This document shows positions 8,413 through 19,813 of a stretch of DNA of 64,000 nucleotides, in pieces; the stretch's first letter is position 1, and each line of letters opens with the position of its first letter. Below the pieces are notes generated by a model that saw only the letters and a program-made list of their open reading frames with translations, ran no database searches and was not told where the DNA came from. Source of the DNA: Peptoniphilus equinus (GTDB lineage Bacteria > Bacillota > Clostridia > Tissierellales > Peptoniphilaceae). Where the stretch lies: assembly GCF_027921445.1 (NCBI RefSeq), contig NZ_CP115667.1, positions 248,001 through 312,000 on the forward strand, read 5' to 3'. A program made the position numbers and the translations under genes.

Positions 8413-9258
8413 ATGGACAGCTTATATTTCATTGCGGATCGTGAGACAAAACAGAAAGCTTTTTTAAAAACACATATTTCGTCCCGCTTTTTAAAAAGCG
8501 CCATTGAACACGGACAGATTTATAAAAACGGTGTTCAGACCACCACCAACGTGTCACTTGTCCCCGGCGATGAACTGCGAGTGGACTTCAAAGATGAAGC
8601 ACCAAACGGCAGTGTCGAGCATGTGCCCATTGACATTGTCTATGAAGATCAGGATGTCTTGGTCATCAATAAACCGCCGTTTATGGTGACGCACACCTCC
8701 CGTGACGATCTGGAAGGGACGCTGCTCAATGCGACGTTGGGTTACTTCGAACGTATTCATCTCAAGCGCAAAGCACGCTTCGTCAATCGCTTGGATCGGG
8801 ACACGTCAGGACTGGTCATTGTGGCGAAAAATCCTTATGCCCACAGTCTGATAGCCAAACAGTTTCGTACGCATGTGGAAAAAGACTACCTGGCGTTGGT
8901 TCTCGGTACACCGGAGGACGGTCTCATCGATGCACCGATATTGCGTGCTGAGGACGGCGTGCGGCGCATTGTCCATCCTGACGGCAAGCCGTCTCAAACT
9001 GGGGTGAAAGTATTGAAATCTTTTGACGATTACAGCTTGGTGCAGCTGCGTCTCTACACCGGACGTACACATCAAATTCGGGTGCATATGGCACATGCGG
9101 GCCATCCGATTCTTGGCGATACACTTTACGGCACAGACGACAGATTGCCCCGTCAGGCCTTGCACTCCTTCAGTTTGAAGCTCAAGACACCTCGTTCGGG
9201 ATGGGTGATGGTCAAGGCGACATTACCGGCCGATATGCGGGCACTCTTAAAGAATTGA
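8413..9258 (+). CDS. RluA-family pseudouridine synthase
   Basis: A 281-residue RNA pseudouridine synthase acting on rRNA or tRNA. An S4-like domain lies at residues 12-60, the catalytic motif RLDRDTSGLVIVAKN at about 125-139 contains the essential Asp, and HQIRVHMAHAGHPILGDTLYG at about 220 closes the RluA fold (given here in two overlapping blocks, HQIRVHMAHA and HPILGDTLYG). A TATAAT box at 8374-8379 and GAGG precede the ATG. The target uridine cannot be told from sequence; RluD-like is likeliest for a protein with an S4 domain. Its stop codon forms part of the promoter of the downstream RNA gene. Confidence 0.9.
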   Translation: MDSLYFIADRETKQKAFLKTHISSRFLKSAIEHGQIYKNGVQTTTNVSLVPGDELRVDFKDEAPNGSVEHVPIDIVYEDQDVLVINKPPFMVTHTSRDDLEGTLLNATLGYFERIHLKRKARFVNRLDRDTSGLVIVAKNPYAHSLIAKQFRTHVEKDYLALVLGTPEDGLIDAPILRAEDGVRRIVHPDGKPSQTGVKVLKSFDDYSLVQLRLYTGRTHQIRVHMAHAGHPILGDTLYGTDDRLPRQALHSFSLKLKTPRSGWVMVKATLPADMRALLKN

Positions 9259-9283
9259 AAATCTCAGTGCGGTGAGGTATAAT
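9255..9283 (+). promoter_or_regulatory. strong promoter of the 6S-like RNA
   Basis: TTGAAA (9255-9260) and TATAAT (9278-9283) are separated by exactly 17 bases. The -35 box overlaps the TGA stop codon of the pseudouridine synthase gene. Transcription should begin near 9290. Confidence 0.85.
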
Positions 9284-9289
9284 AAAGAT

Positions 9290-9465
9290 ACTCTACGGGA
9301 AGCGCATTCAGCTCATTTAATTCAACCGACAAAGAAGATCCGGGGGACAGCGTAGGTGAGGATAACAGGCCTGCCTGGCAGGAAGTTAGCAATCATCTAT
9401 CAGTCCACCCACCTAACGATGGGGCGGGTCTGAATTAATGGGTCACGCCCCTGTGGAGCTTTTTT
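9290..9465 (+). ncRNA. ssrS: structured RNA, 6S RNA candidate
   Basis: About 176 bases with their own strong promoter and no plausible reading frame. The 5' and 3' ends pair (9291-9299 with 9449-9458), then a second helix forms between 9312-9324 and 9431-9442 with one bulge, leaving a large internal loop and an apical region with helices such as TAGGTG/CACCTA and CCTGC/GCAGG. A T tract follows the 3' arm. A long rod with a central bubble is the 6S RNA plan, so it may bind the housekeeping RNA polymerase. The identification is by architecture, not by sequence match; SRP RNA and RNase P RNA signatures are absent. Confidence 0.5.
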
Positions 9466-9481
9466 ATACAGTATTTGACAG

Positions 9482-9508
9482 ACACCGGCAGGCTTCCGGT
9501 GTTTTTTT
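9482..9508 (+). terminator. second terminator behind the 6S-like RNA
   Basis: A seven-base-pair stem ACACCGG/CCGGTGT followed by seven T residues, 20 bases after the first T tract. It isolates the RNA gene from the YtxH-type gene. Confidence 0.85.
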
Positions 9509-9616
9509 GATGTCAATATAGTCACACTGTGAAAAAAATATGATTGAGCTATTGCTTTTCGGGTATATAATGATCAACAAAGAAACTGAATTTCATCGAA
9601 AAAAGGAGAGATAAAG

Positions 9617-10174
9617 ATGAGTTTATTTGATTATTTAGAAGACAGACGTCGTGAAGCACAACTGAAACGCCAAGCCAGAGATTTAGGTAAAGTCGTTGCC
9701 GGAGCATCCGTAGGTGCTATCCTGGGCATTCTCTTTGCACCGCAATCCGGTGAAAAAACTCGTGAACAAATTGGCGAAAAAGCTATGGAAACCAAAGAAT
9801 ATTTGGAAGCTGCCGGCCAAGATGCTGCAGATTCACTCCAATTCAAAGCTTTCCAAGCTCAAGAAAAAATTAAACAAACTTACAGTGACTTGAAAGAAAA
9901 AGCAGAACAAAAGTCTGCTGAACTCGCCGACGACATTGAAGTAGCAAAGGCAAAAGGCCGTGCCATTGGCGAAATCGTTCGTGAAGATGCGAAAAAAGTC
10001 AAATACGAAAACGAAGATGTCGCTGAAGTTGTTAAAGACGGTGCCAACGATGTGAAGAACGACCTGAAATATGGTGTGAGCAAAGTGGCTGAAGACGTCA
10101 AAGACGCCGCTAAAGAAATTAAAAAAGATGTCGACAAGACACAAAAGAAAGTTGAAGATAAAAAGAATAAGTAA
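9617..10174 (+). CDS. YtxH-domain protein
   Basis: A 185-residue protein with the YtxH domain near its N-terminus: a glycine- and alanine-rich hydrophobic segment, GASVGAILGILFAPQSGEKTR, at about residues 28-48 (blocks GASVGAILGILFAP and SGEKTREQI). The rest is a highly charged Lys/Glu/Ala/Asp repeat-like region, predicted coiled coil to the C-terminus. Proteins of this type associate with the membrane in Bacillus and are linked to general stress, with no known enzymatic role. AAAGGAGAG precedes the ATG. It is followed 13 bases later by a DUF948-like protein, the same pairing as ytxH with ytxG in Bacillus. Confidence 0.85.
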   Translation: MSLFDYLEDRRREAQLKRQARDLGKVVAGASVGAILGILFAPQSGEKTREQIGEKAMETKEYLEAAGQDAADSLQFKAFQAQEKIKQTYSDLKEKAEQKSAELADDIEVAKAKGRAIGEIVREDAKKVKYENEDVAEVVKDGANDVKNDLKYGVSKVAEDVKDAAKEIKKDVDKTQKKVEDKKNK

Positions 10175-10187
10175 TTAGGAGGTTAAC

Positions 10188-10682
10188 ATGCAAGCGACCA
10201 TTACACTTCATGATTTACTCAGAATTGTACTCTATTTGGCGGGAGCTGGTGTTTTAATCTACCTCATACTCGTTTTAAAAAATGTACTGGGTATCGTTAA
10301 GAAAATCAACGACACGATAGAAAACAATCAAGAAGTCATCGACGATACCATGAAGAAAATTCCATCCCTAACCACCAACGCTGTGGAAATCACTGACAAC
10401 ATCAATCTGATCAGTGGTGAAGCTACCGAGCTTGTCGTAGTAGCTCGTCCGGAAGTGGAAAAACTCGTAGGCACAGTAGGCACCATCACCAATACTGTGG
10501 ACGACATTTCCCGTTCGGTAGATCATACGGCATTAAAACTCACCAGCACGATCTCTAATGTGACGGATTCCGTGTCCGATACGGCGAAGGTTGTGTCCTT
10601 AAATGCTAACAACGTCGTAGACTACTTCTATATCCTCAGAGAAGTTTTAGAAGCTCTGCGCGATGTCTTCCTTAGAAGTTAA
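10188..10682 (+). CDS. DUF948-like membrane-anchored protein
   Basis: A 164-residue protein with one N-terminal membrane segment (about residues 10-28, IVLYLAGAGVLIYLILVL) followed by a helical, Thr/Asn/Val-rich soluble part with heptad character, as in DUF948 proteins. It probably faces the cytoplasm or envelope as a long coiled coil. It follows the YtxH-domain gene by 13 bases with AGGAGG before the ATG, so the two are co-translated. In Bacillus the equivalent pair is stress-induced; here nothing in the sequence shows a stress sigma factor promoter. Function unknown. Confidence 0.75.
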   Translation: MQATITLHDLLRIVLYLAGAGVLIYLILVLKNVLGIVKKINDTIENNQEVIDDTMKKIPSLTTNAVEITDNINLISGEATELVVVARPEVEKLVGTVGTITNTVDDISRSVDHTALKLTSTISNVTDSVSDTAKVVSLNANNVVDYFYILREVLEALRDVFLRS

Positions 10683-10737
10683 GACGCACGGAAACATGAA
10701 AGCGAAATTCGAAAAGAGTTTCGCTTTTTTTGCGTCT
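10682..10737 (+). terminator. nested hairpin terminator
   Basis: An inner nine-base-pair stem (10699-10707 with 10719-10727) is followed by TTTTTT; an outer stem AGACGCA/TGCGTCT (10682-10688 with 10731-10737) encloses the whole hairpin and T tract. Confidence 0.85.
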
Positions 10738-10747
10738 GTGTGAAAAA

Positions 10748-10778
10748 TTTTCCCCAAAAGGGAAAACCTTGTTATAAT
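10748..10778 (+). promoter_or_regulatory. promoter with palindromic operator in place of the -35 box
   Basis: TATAAT (10773-10778) lacks a recognisable -35 hexamer. Instead a perfect palindrome, TTTTCCC-CAAAA-GGGAAAA (10748-10766), occupies that position. This could be a repressor or activator site for the LacI-type regulator transcript. Inference. Confidence 0.5.
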
Positions 10779-10784
10779 AAGAGT

Positions 10785-11150
10785 ATAAACTATCGTTGCC
10801 GATCTTTAATTCGGCGATGAGCAAGCTGAAAAGAGCTTAGAACTCGAGTCACTTGTGTCGTCAGGGCAGTTAAATGACATCTCGGGGACTGCGGTTGGGG
10901 CGAGCGCTTTACATAGGAACGTGTCACCGCCGTTTGCCTCAGACGAGGTGTGGACCGGGGTCGGTTGATGGTCGGCAAGAGACTGTTACGGTTTGTAGGC
11001 GGCCTCTTTGTGGCAGTGTGAATGACGTCCGGTAGTCGAAAGACGACACGCCTTTGACGACACACCTTCATTTGATGCGCAACCTGCCAACCATGTGAAG
11101 GAAAACTATTAGCTCGATGCCACAGACCATGTTTATGAAATTTAAAGGAG
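10785..11150 (+). ncRNA. long structured leader or RNA gene upstream of lacI-type gene
   Basis: About 365 bases between the promoter at 10773 and the regulator start, with no sensible coding frame on the plus strand. It is unusually rich in local helices: a GCCGA/TCGGC hairpin (10791-10819), AAGCT/AGCTT (10824-10839), GCAGT/ACTGC, CACC with CGTTTG/CAGACG inside (10926-10951), ACCGG/CCGGT joining 10953 and 11029, AAGAG/CTCTT, GTCG/CGAC near 11035, and CCTTCA/TGAAGG (11063-11101). No terminator separates it from the gene. It may be a cis-acting leader or a processed RNA. It matches no riboswitch, tmRNA or RNase P motif that I know. Confidence 0.5.
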
Positions 11151-11157
11151 GATTGTT

Positions 11158-12165
11158 TTGACTTCAACCATTAAAGATGTAGCCAAAATGGCCGATGTAT
11201 CCATCTCTACCGTATCGCGCGTGATAAATGATTCAAAACCTGTTAGTCCGGAGGCGCGTCGCCGCGTACTTCACGCCATTGAGGTGTTGGATTATCGCCC
11301 TAATGAGATTGCTCGAAGCTTAGTCACGAAAAAATCCAACGTTATCGGAGTCATCGTCGATGACATCGGTTCCCCCTACGTATCTCGAATCTTGCGCGGC
11401 GTTGAAGAAGTGGGGCGTATGTACAACTATGACCTTTTAATTTCCAGTTCGTTTGGTGACGCTGAAGCAGAACTGAAATTTGTCAAACTGCTCACCCAAA
11501 AACAAGTGGAAGGGATCATCGTGATTTCCACCACGTACAATCAAAAACTCATCTACAAATTAGAAGATTCACGCATACCGTTTATCAACGTTAATAAATA
11601 CTACGACTTCTCCGAAGGTCTGGGTATTCAAATCGATTACGAAACCGTCAGCGAAGCGATGATTCATTACCTGGCTGAAGAAGGACACAAGAAGATCGCA
11701 GCCGTGGCCATTCAAAAAGACATCGACCGCACGCAGGAACGTCACAAAATTCGCGGCTATGAAAAAGCGATGAAAGACATCGGTGGCAGCAGTCGTGTCA
11801 TCTATACTGCAGGTATTGGCGAAGCTGATATTGAAGCTGTGGCGCTGCAGATCGACGGGGCCGTCAAAGACGGTGTCACCGCATTTTTCACCACGCAAGA
11901 TGAAATTGCCATCCACACCATCAACTATCTGGTCGACCACGGCATCAAAGTTCCGGAAGATGTCTCTGTCACAGGCTTCGGGGGCACGGCCATCGGATCC
12001 ATCTACCGTCCGAAACTCACCACGGTGAAGATTTCATATTATGATATCGGCGCCATTGCCATTCGTAGCATCTTGAAGATCATCGAAAAAAGTGACGACA
12101 ATCATGAACCTGTCCTGCTCCCTGTACAGCTTCTCAAACGGGACAGTGCAGGTAAGGCAAAATAA
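11158..12165 (+). CDS. LacI-family transcriptional regulator (CcpA-like)
   Basis: A 335-residue repressor: N-terminal HTH with the canonical IKDVAKMADVSISTVSRVIN (about residues 4-23), hinge helix YRPNEIARSL, then a periplasmic-binding-protein-like effector domain with VIGVIVDDIGSPYVSRIL near residue 64 and DVSVTGFGG near 267. The start is TTG at 11158, with AAAGGAGG ten bases before. CcpA and RbsR/DegA-type sugar regulators share this plan; I see no feature that fixes which. It is unusual in having a 370-base folded leader. The downstream LuxR-type gene starts two bases after its stop, implying an operon. Confidence 0.9.
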   Translation: MTSTIKDVAKMADVSISTVSRVINDSKPVSPEARRRVLHAIEVLDYRPNEIARSLVTKKSNVIGVIVDDIGSPYVSRILRGVEEVGRMYNYDLLISSSFGDAEAELKFVKLLTQKQVEGIIVISTTYNQKLIYKLEDSRIPFINVNKYYDFSEGLGIQIDYETVSEAMIHYLAEEGHKKIAAVAIQKDIDRTQERHKIRGYEKAMKDIGGSSRVIYTAGIGEADIEAVALQIDGAVKDGVTAFFTTQDEIAIHTINYLVDHGIKVPEDVSVTGFGGTAIGSIYRPKLTTVKISYYDIGAIAIRSILKIIEKSDDNHEPVLLPVQLLKRDSAGKAK

Positions 12166-12166
12166 T

Positions 12167-12685
12167 ATGGACTACTATGTGGATCTGCCATGGCCTGTAG
12201 TAAAGCGAGGTTATGAGGCAATATTTGAAGCGTTGGGGCACACTGCCGCGGCGCAACCTTTACCATCCACGATATTGATAACCACAAAGACCACCCCTCG
12301 GCCGAAAACCGTGGTGGTCTTTTCACATACTATAGAAGCCTTGACTTCACCAAGTCCCGTTCGACTCAGTCTCATGAGCAGCGAGGCGGACATTGAACTT
12401 GCTTTAAACGCTGTTGTCAAAGGCGCATCATACACCGCTGAAGACATCAGAAACGAAGAGGTGAGCCGGAAAGCGGCGAGAGAGCTTTTATACACATTGA
12501 GTCCCAGAGAACGCGCTTTTATTACCTACATTAGAGAAGGTGCCAGCAACAAAGTGATTGCGAAAGCACTCTATCTCAGCGAGAAAACAGTGAAGAACAA
12601 CCTTACAGCCCTCTATTGCAAACTCGCTGTAAAAAACCGCGGTGAACTGATAAAAAAGTGTAAAAACTTATTGACAGATGAATAG
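12167..12685 (+). CDS. LuxR-type HTH regulator with degenerate N-terminal domain
   Basis: A 172-residue protein whose C-terminal 65 residues form a LuxR/NarL helix-turn-helix: LSPRERAFITYIREGASNKVIAKALYLSEKTVKNN (about 118-152, blocks LSPRERAFITYI and NKVIAKALYLSEKTVKNN). The N-terminal 110 residues have receiver-domain spacing but no acidic pocket or phosphorylatable Asp, so it is not a standard response regulator. I chose ATG 12167, directly after the LacI-type stop; the longer in-frame start at 12092 lies inside that gene. The ribosome binding site is weak, fitting translational coupling. Target unknown; the gene immediately precedes the rRNA operon promoters. Confidence 0.72.
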   Translation: MDYYVDLPWPVVKRGYEAIFEALGHTAAAQPLPSTILITTKTTPRPKTVVVFSHTIEALTSPSPVRLSLMSSEADIELALNAVVKGASYTAEDIRNEEVSRKAARELLYTLSPRERAFITYIREGASNKVIAKALYLSEKTVKNNLTALYCKLAVKNRGELIKKCKNLLTDE

Positions 12686-12749
12686 CACGATGATATCATA
12701 GTAAAAGTCAACTGGTGATTCGGTTTGAAAAGAAAAAGAAAAAAACAAC

Positions 12750-12778
12750 TTGACAAACCACTTCAGAAGACCTATTAT
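12750..12778 (+). promoter_or_regulatory. rRNA operon promoter P1
   Basis: Consensus TTGACA (12750-12755), 17-base spacer, TATTAT (12773-12778), about 215 bases before the 16S gene. Confidence 0.9.
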
Positions 12779-12836
12779 ATAAAAGCTGTGTTGACACGGC
12801 AGCGGCAATCGAGCTGAAAAGAAATGAAAAAAGTTC

Positions 12837-12865
12837 TTGACAGAGAGAAACGGCCGCGATATAAT
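12837..12865 (+). promoter_or_regulatory. rRNA operon promoter P2
   Basis: Perfect TTGACA (12837-12842), 17-base spacer and TATAAT (12860-12865), 128 bases before the 16S gene. Tandem consensus promoters are typical of rRNA operons. Confidence 0.93.
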
Positions 12866-12993
12866 AAACAAGCTGTCTCGAAAGAGGTAGCACTGAACCA
12901 AGATAATTACATAGTGTAGAAAACGAAAAATCATAAGCAAGCAAGCTTAGCGGAAAAGTCAGTGAAACAACTGAAAGCTAAGGACAAAAACTT

Positions 12994-14525
<1,532 letters not shown>

Positions 14526-14658
14526 AAAACCGAAGAACCTTATGTGTCTAAGGACACGTCAGGTTCGGGTTACAATCAAGTCTTATGACTTTCGTTCTAC
14601 ACTATGAAATTATATATCTTGATGCAGAGACTTATCAATTAAATAACCAATCTACCGT

Positions 14659-14734
14659 GGGGGTGTAGCTCAGTTGGGAGAGCACCTGCCTTGCAAGCAG
14701 GGGGTCAGGAGTTCGAATCTCCTCATCTCCACCA
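14659..14734 (+). tRNA. tRNA-Ala (TGC), in the 16S-23S spacer
   Basis: Cloverleaf of 76 bases with encoded CCA; anticodon TGC in CTTGCAA; acceptor stem GGGGGTG with CATCTCC. Spacer location is usual for Firmicutes. Confidence 0.97.
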
Positions 14735-14801
14735 TTGTCAAGTTAAGACTTGACACCACTTCGGTGGAAGCTCGTTATGAGCATTGAACCATGAAAACTA
14801 C

Positions 14802-14812
14802 ACAATCATATG
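14802..14812 (+). promoter_or_regulatory. 5' arm of the 23S processing stem
   Basis: ACAATCATATG at 14802-14812 is perfectly complementary to CATATGATTGT at 17758-17768, on the two sides of the 23S gene. The 11-base-pair helix would be a substrate for RNase III-type processing of the precursor. Confidence 0.7.
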
Positions 14813-14907
14813 AAAACACAAGAGAAGACAAGTCAAAATTTCTAATATAAGAACAATTGACAATCTTCACTGGATAAAATGCAGTCAATACAGAATTGAT
14901 TAGCAAA

Positions 14908-17754
<2,847 letters not shown>

Positions 17755-17772
17755 AAGCATATGATTGTGAGT

Positions 17773-17892
17773 TTATCCGGTATCCATAGTATGAAGGACA
17801 CACCTGTACCCATTCCGAACACAGAAGTTAAGCTTTAATACGCCGATGGTACTTGGCTGGAGACGGCCTGGGAGAGTAGGTTTTGCCGGATT
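17773..17892 (+). rRNA. rrf: 5S ribosomal RNA
   Basis: About 120 bases; the terminal stem pairs ATCCGGTA-type 5' sequence with TTGCCGGAT at the 3' end, and the conserved CCATTCCGAACACAGAAGTTAAG block is present near 17810 (blocks CCATTCCGAACACAG and AAGTTAAG). Confidence 0.95.
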
Positions 17893-17902
17893 ATATTAAT
17901 AA

Positions 17903-17977
17903 TCTTAGGTAGCTCAAAGGTGGAGCAACCGGCTGTTAACCGGTAGGTTGTGGGTTCGAGTCCCACCCTGAGAGCCA
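17903..17977 (+). tRNA. tRNA-Asn (GTT)
   Basis: 75 bases, encoded CCA, anticodon GTT in CTGTTAA. First of thirteen tRNAs in series behind the 5S gene. Confidence 0.96.
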
Positions 17978-17981
17978 GAAT

Positions 17982-18070
17982 GCCGGGGTGGCGGAACTGG
18001 CAGACGCACAGGACTTAAAATCCTGCGGTGGTAACACACCGTACCGGTTCGATTCCGGTCCTCGGCACCA
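17982..18070 (+). tRNA. tRNA-Leu (TAA)
   Basis: 89 bases with a long variable arm, encoded CCA, anticodon TAA in CTTAAAA. Confidence 0.96.
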
Positions 18071-18078
18071 AATATTGA

Positions 18079-18155
<77 letters not shown>

Positions 18156-18181
18156 TTATAAATAGTTATTTGGTGCTTTAA

Positions 18182-18256
18182 GGCCCTGTGGTCAAGCGGT
18201 TAAGACACCACCCTTTCACGGTGGTATCCCGGGTTCGATTCCCGGCAGGGTCACCA
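18182..18256 (+). tRNA. tRNA-Glu (TTC)
   Basis: 75 bases, encoded CCA, anticodon TTC in CTTTCAC. Confidence 0.96.
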
Positions 18257-18271
18257 TTACTTCACTGATAT

Positions 18272-18347
18272 GGGCGCTTAGCTCAGTTGGGAGAGCATCT
18301 GCCTTACAAGCAGGGGGTCATAGGTTCGAGCCCTATAGTGCCCACCA
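18272..18347 (+). tRNA. tRNA-Val (TAC)
   Basis: 76 bases, encoded CCA, anticodon TAC in CTTACAA. Confidence 0.96.
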
Positions 18348-18358
18348 TATTATTTTGC

Positions 18359-18435
18359 GGCCTGGTAGTTCAGTTGGTTAGAATGCCAGCCTGTCACGCT
18401 GGAGGTCGTCGGTTCGAGCCCGATCCAGGTCGCCA
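18359..18435 (+). tRNA. tRNA-Asp (GTC)
   Basis: 77 bases, encoded CCA, anticodon GTC in CTGTCAC; acceptor GGCCTGG pairs with CCAGGTC. Confidence 0.96.
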
Positions 18436-18453
18436 ATTTATTTTTAATAGCAT

Positions 18454-18539
18454 GGAGGAGTTCCCGAGTTGGCCAAAGGGGACGGACTGTAAATCCGTTA
18501 GCTTCGCTTTCAGTGGTTCAAATCCACTCTCCTCCACCA
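18454..18539 (+). tRNA. tRNA-Tyr (GTA)
   Basis: 86 bases with a long variable arm, encoded CCA, anticodon GTA in CTGTAAA. Confidence 0.96.
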
Positions 18540-18543
18540 ATAT

Positions 18544-18619
<76 letters not shown>

Positions 18620-18665
18620 TTATTTTTCATAAGTATTAAGGTTGAAATTGATCAGTAACTGATCT

Positions 18666-18739
18666 GCGGGTGTAGCTCAGTGGTAGAGCCCCAGCCTTCC
18701 AAGCTGGTTGCGAGGGTTCGATTCCCTTCACCCGCTCCA
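18666..18739 (+). tRNA. tRNA-Gly (TCC)
   Basis: 74 bases, encoded CCA, anticodon TCC in CTTCCAA. Confidence 0.96.
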
Positions 18740-18743
18740 CTAT

Positions 18744-18820
18744 GCACCCATAGCTCAGTTGGATAGAGCAACGGACTTCTAATCCGTGTGCCGGGGGTTC
18801 GAATCCTCCTGGGTGCACCA
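18744..18820 (+). tRNA. tRNA-Arg (TCT)
   Basis: 77 bases, encoded CCA, anticodon TCT in CTTCTAA. Confidence 0.96.
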
Positions 18821-18826
18821 AAATAT

Positions 18827-18902
18827 TGGGGCGTAGCCAAGTCGGTAAGGCATCAGACTTTGACTCTGACATGCGTAGGTTCGAGTCCTGCCGCCCCAGC
18901 CA
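18827..18902 (+). tRNA. tRNA-Gln (TTG)
   Basis: 76 bases, encoded CCA, anticodon TTG in CTTTGAC; begins T1 paired to A72, typical of tRNA-Gln. Confidence 0.95.
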
Positions 18903-18906
18903 ATAT

Positions 18907-18982
18907 GACCCATTAGCTCAGCCGGTAGAGCACTTGACTTTTAATCAAGGTGTCGCGCGTTCGAGTCGCGCATGGGTCACCA
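18907..18982 (+). tRNA. tRNA-Lys (TTT)
   Basis: 76 bases, encoded CCA, anticodon TTT in CTTTTAA. Confidence 0.96.
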
Positions 18983-18987
18983 TAAAT

Positions 18988-19076
18988 GGAGAGGTACCGA
19001 AGTGGTCATAACGGGGCGGTCTTGAAAACCGTTAGGGTGCAAGCCCACGTGGGTTCGAATCCCACCTTCTCCGCCA
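18988..19076 (+). tRNA. tRNA-Ser (TGA)
   Basis: 89 bases with a long variable arm, encoded CCA, anticodon TGA in CTTGAAA. Last of the series; very similar to the tRNA-Ser at 19695. Confidence 0.96.
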
Positions 19077-19085
19077 GTCGAATTT

Positions 19086-19124
19086 AAGCATGGAATCATA
19101 GTTGATATGGTTTCATGCTTTTTT
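19086..19124 (+). terminator. terminator of the rRNA-tRNA operon
   Basis: A 12-base-pair stem containing two G:T pairs (19086-19097 with 19109-19120) runs into TTTTTT ten bases after the tRNA-Ser gene. Confidence 0.88.
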
Positions 19125-19282
19125 GGCGTTTAAGCGAGTCATGAATTCATGAAGACAAGCCGAGGAAAGTGCGTTATGAGTAAGATTTCTTCTATAAAGA
19201 GGTTTAGGTAAATAAGAAAAACCACCGAAGTAAACGGTGGATGTTGATTAGCATGAAACCTATGAGCTGAGCAGCTTGTGAA

Positions 19283-19579
19283 TCAATTGGGGAGTTGTGA
19301 TGTATCCAGTGTCAATATCGTCATGAACAGAAATTTTTCGGCATCCATTATGAGGTCATGTGTCTCAATGTGATAGAAACCCGGTATGTAAAAGATCAAG
19401 TCAGCTTGATGATACGTGTTGTAGATGTGGCCGTTTCGTGTAGGACGGCCAAAGTGTACTTTGGGAGTATCGACGCTAATATTGCAACCGCATCCGTTAA
19501 GAGACGGCGCAATAGTGAGTTCACTTTGATTCTTTGAATGAATATAATCTATTGCTTTTTGCGTTAAAATAAGAGCCAT
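19283..19579 (-). CDS. HesB-like / CC-Se motif small protein
   Basis: A 98-residue protein of unknown function. It opens with the pattern LTQKAIDYIHSKN, followed by a short beta stretch and GCGCNISVDTPKVHFGRP around residues 28-45, then YHQADLIFYIPGF. This resembles the small HesB-like proteins described as the CC/Se-motif family, in which a GCC or GC-selenocysteine motif sits at that place; here it is GCGC. I chose ATG 19579, with AAGGTGA before it, over an upstream in-frame ATG at 19606. It lies alone on the minus strand between two nearly identical tRNA-Ser genes. Possible metal or iron-sulphur role is inference. Confidence 0.62.
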   Translation of the reverse strand: MALILTQKAIDYIHSKNQSELTIAPSLNGCGCNISVDTPKVHFGRPTRNGHIYNTYHQADLIFYIPGFYHIETHDLIMDAEKFLFMTILTLDTSQLPN

Positions 19580-19694
19580 ACAATCACCTTGCTTATTTTT
19601 ACCCAATTTTACATGCTTCAGAGAGTCCGGTGAAGAAGGTTAATTTCAGATAGTGACAGAGGTTTTTATTTGTGATATGATAACTTCTATACTT

Positions 19695-19783
19695 GGAGGG
19701 ATACCGAAGTGGTCATAACGGGGCGGTCTCGAAAACCGTTCGGGTGCAAGCCCACGAGGGTTCGAATCCCTCTCTCTCCGCCA
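19695..19783 (+). tRNA. tRNA-Ser (CGA)
   Basis: 89 bases with a long variable arm, encoded CCA, anticodon CGA in CTCGAAA. Differs from the tRNA-Ser(TGA) at 18988 at few positions. Confidence 0.95.
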
Positions 19784-19786
19784 AAG

Positions 19787-19813
19787 AACTCGGACTTCGG
19801 TCGGAGTTTTTTT
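19787..19813 (+). terminator. terminator of tRNA-Ser (CGA)
   Basis: A TTCG-capped stem (19787-19795 with 19800-19808, one mismatch) followed by a T tract, three bases after the tRNA. Confidence 0.82.

Noticed and set aside
9290-9465. SRP RNA, RNase P RNA or tmRNA as identity of the structured RNA
   Set aside because: No GNAR tetraloop domain of SRP RNA, no GAGGAAAGTCC-type RNase P core, and no tRNA-like end of tmRNA. The length also fits poorly.
10790-11167. 125-codon minus-strand open frame opposite the lacI-type leader
   Set aside because: Composition is Arg/His/Pro/Thr-rich and unlike neighbouring proteins, it runs through the Shine-Dalgarno region of the regulator, and the same stretch folds as RNA. 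Judged incidental.
12791-12820. Third rRNA promoter at TTGACA 12791
   Set aside because: A good -35 box but no -10 element at 16 to 18 bases; the neighbouring P1 and P2 are complete.
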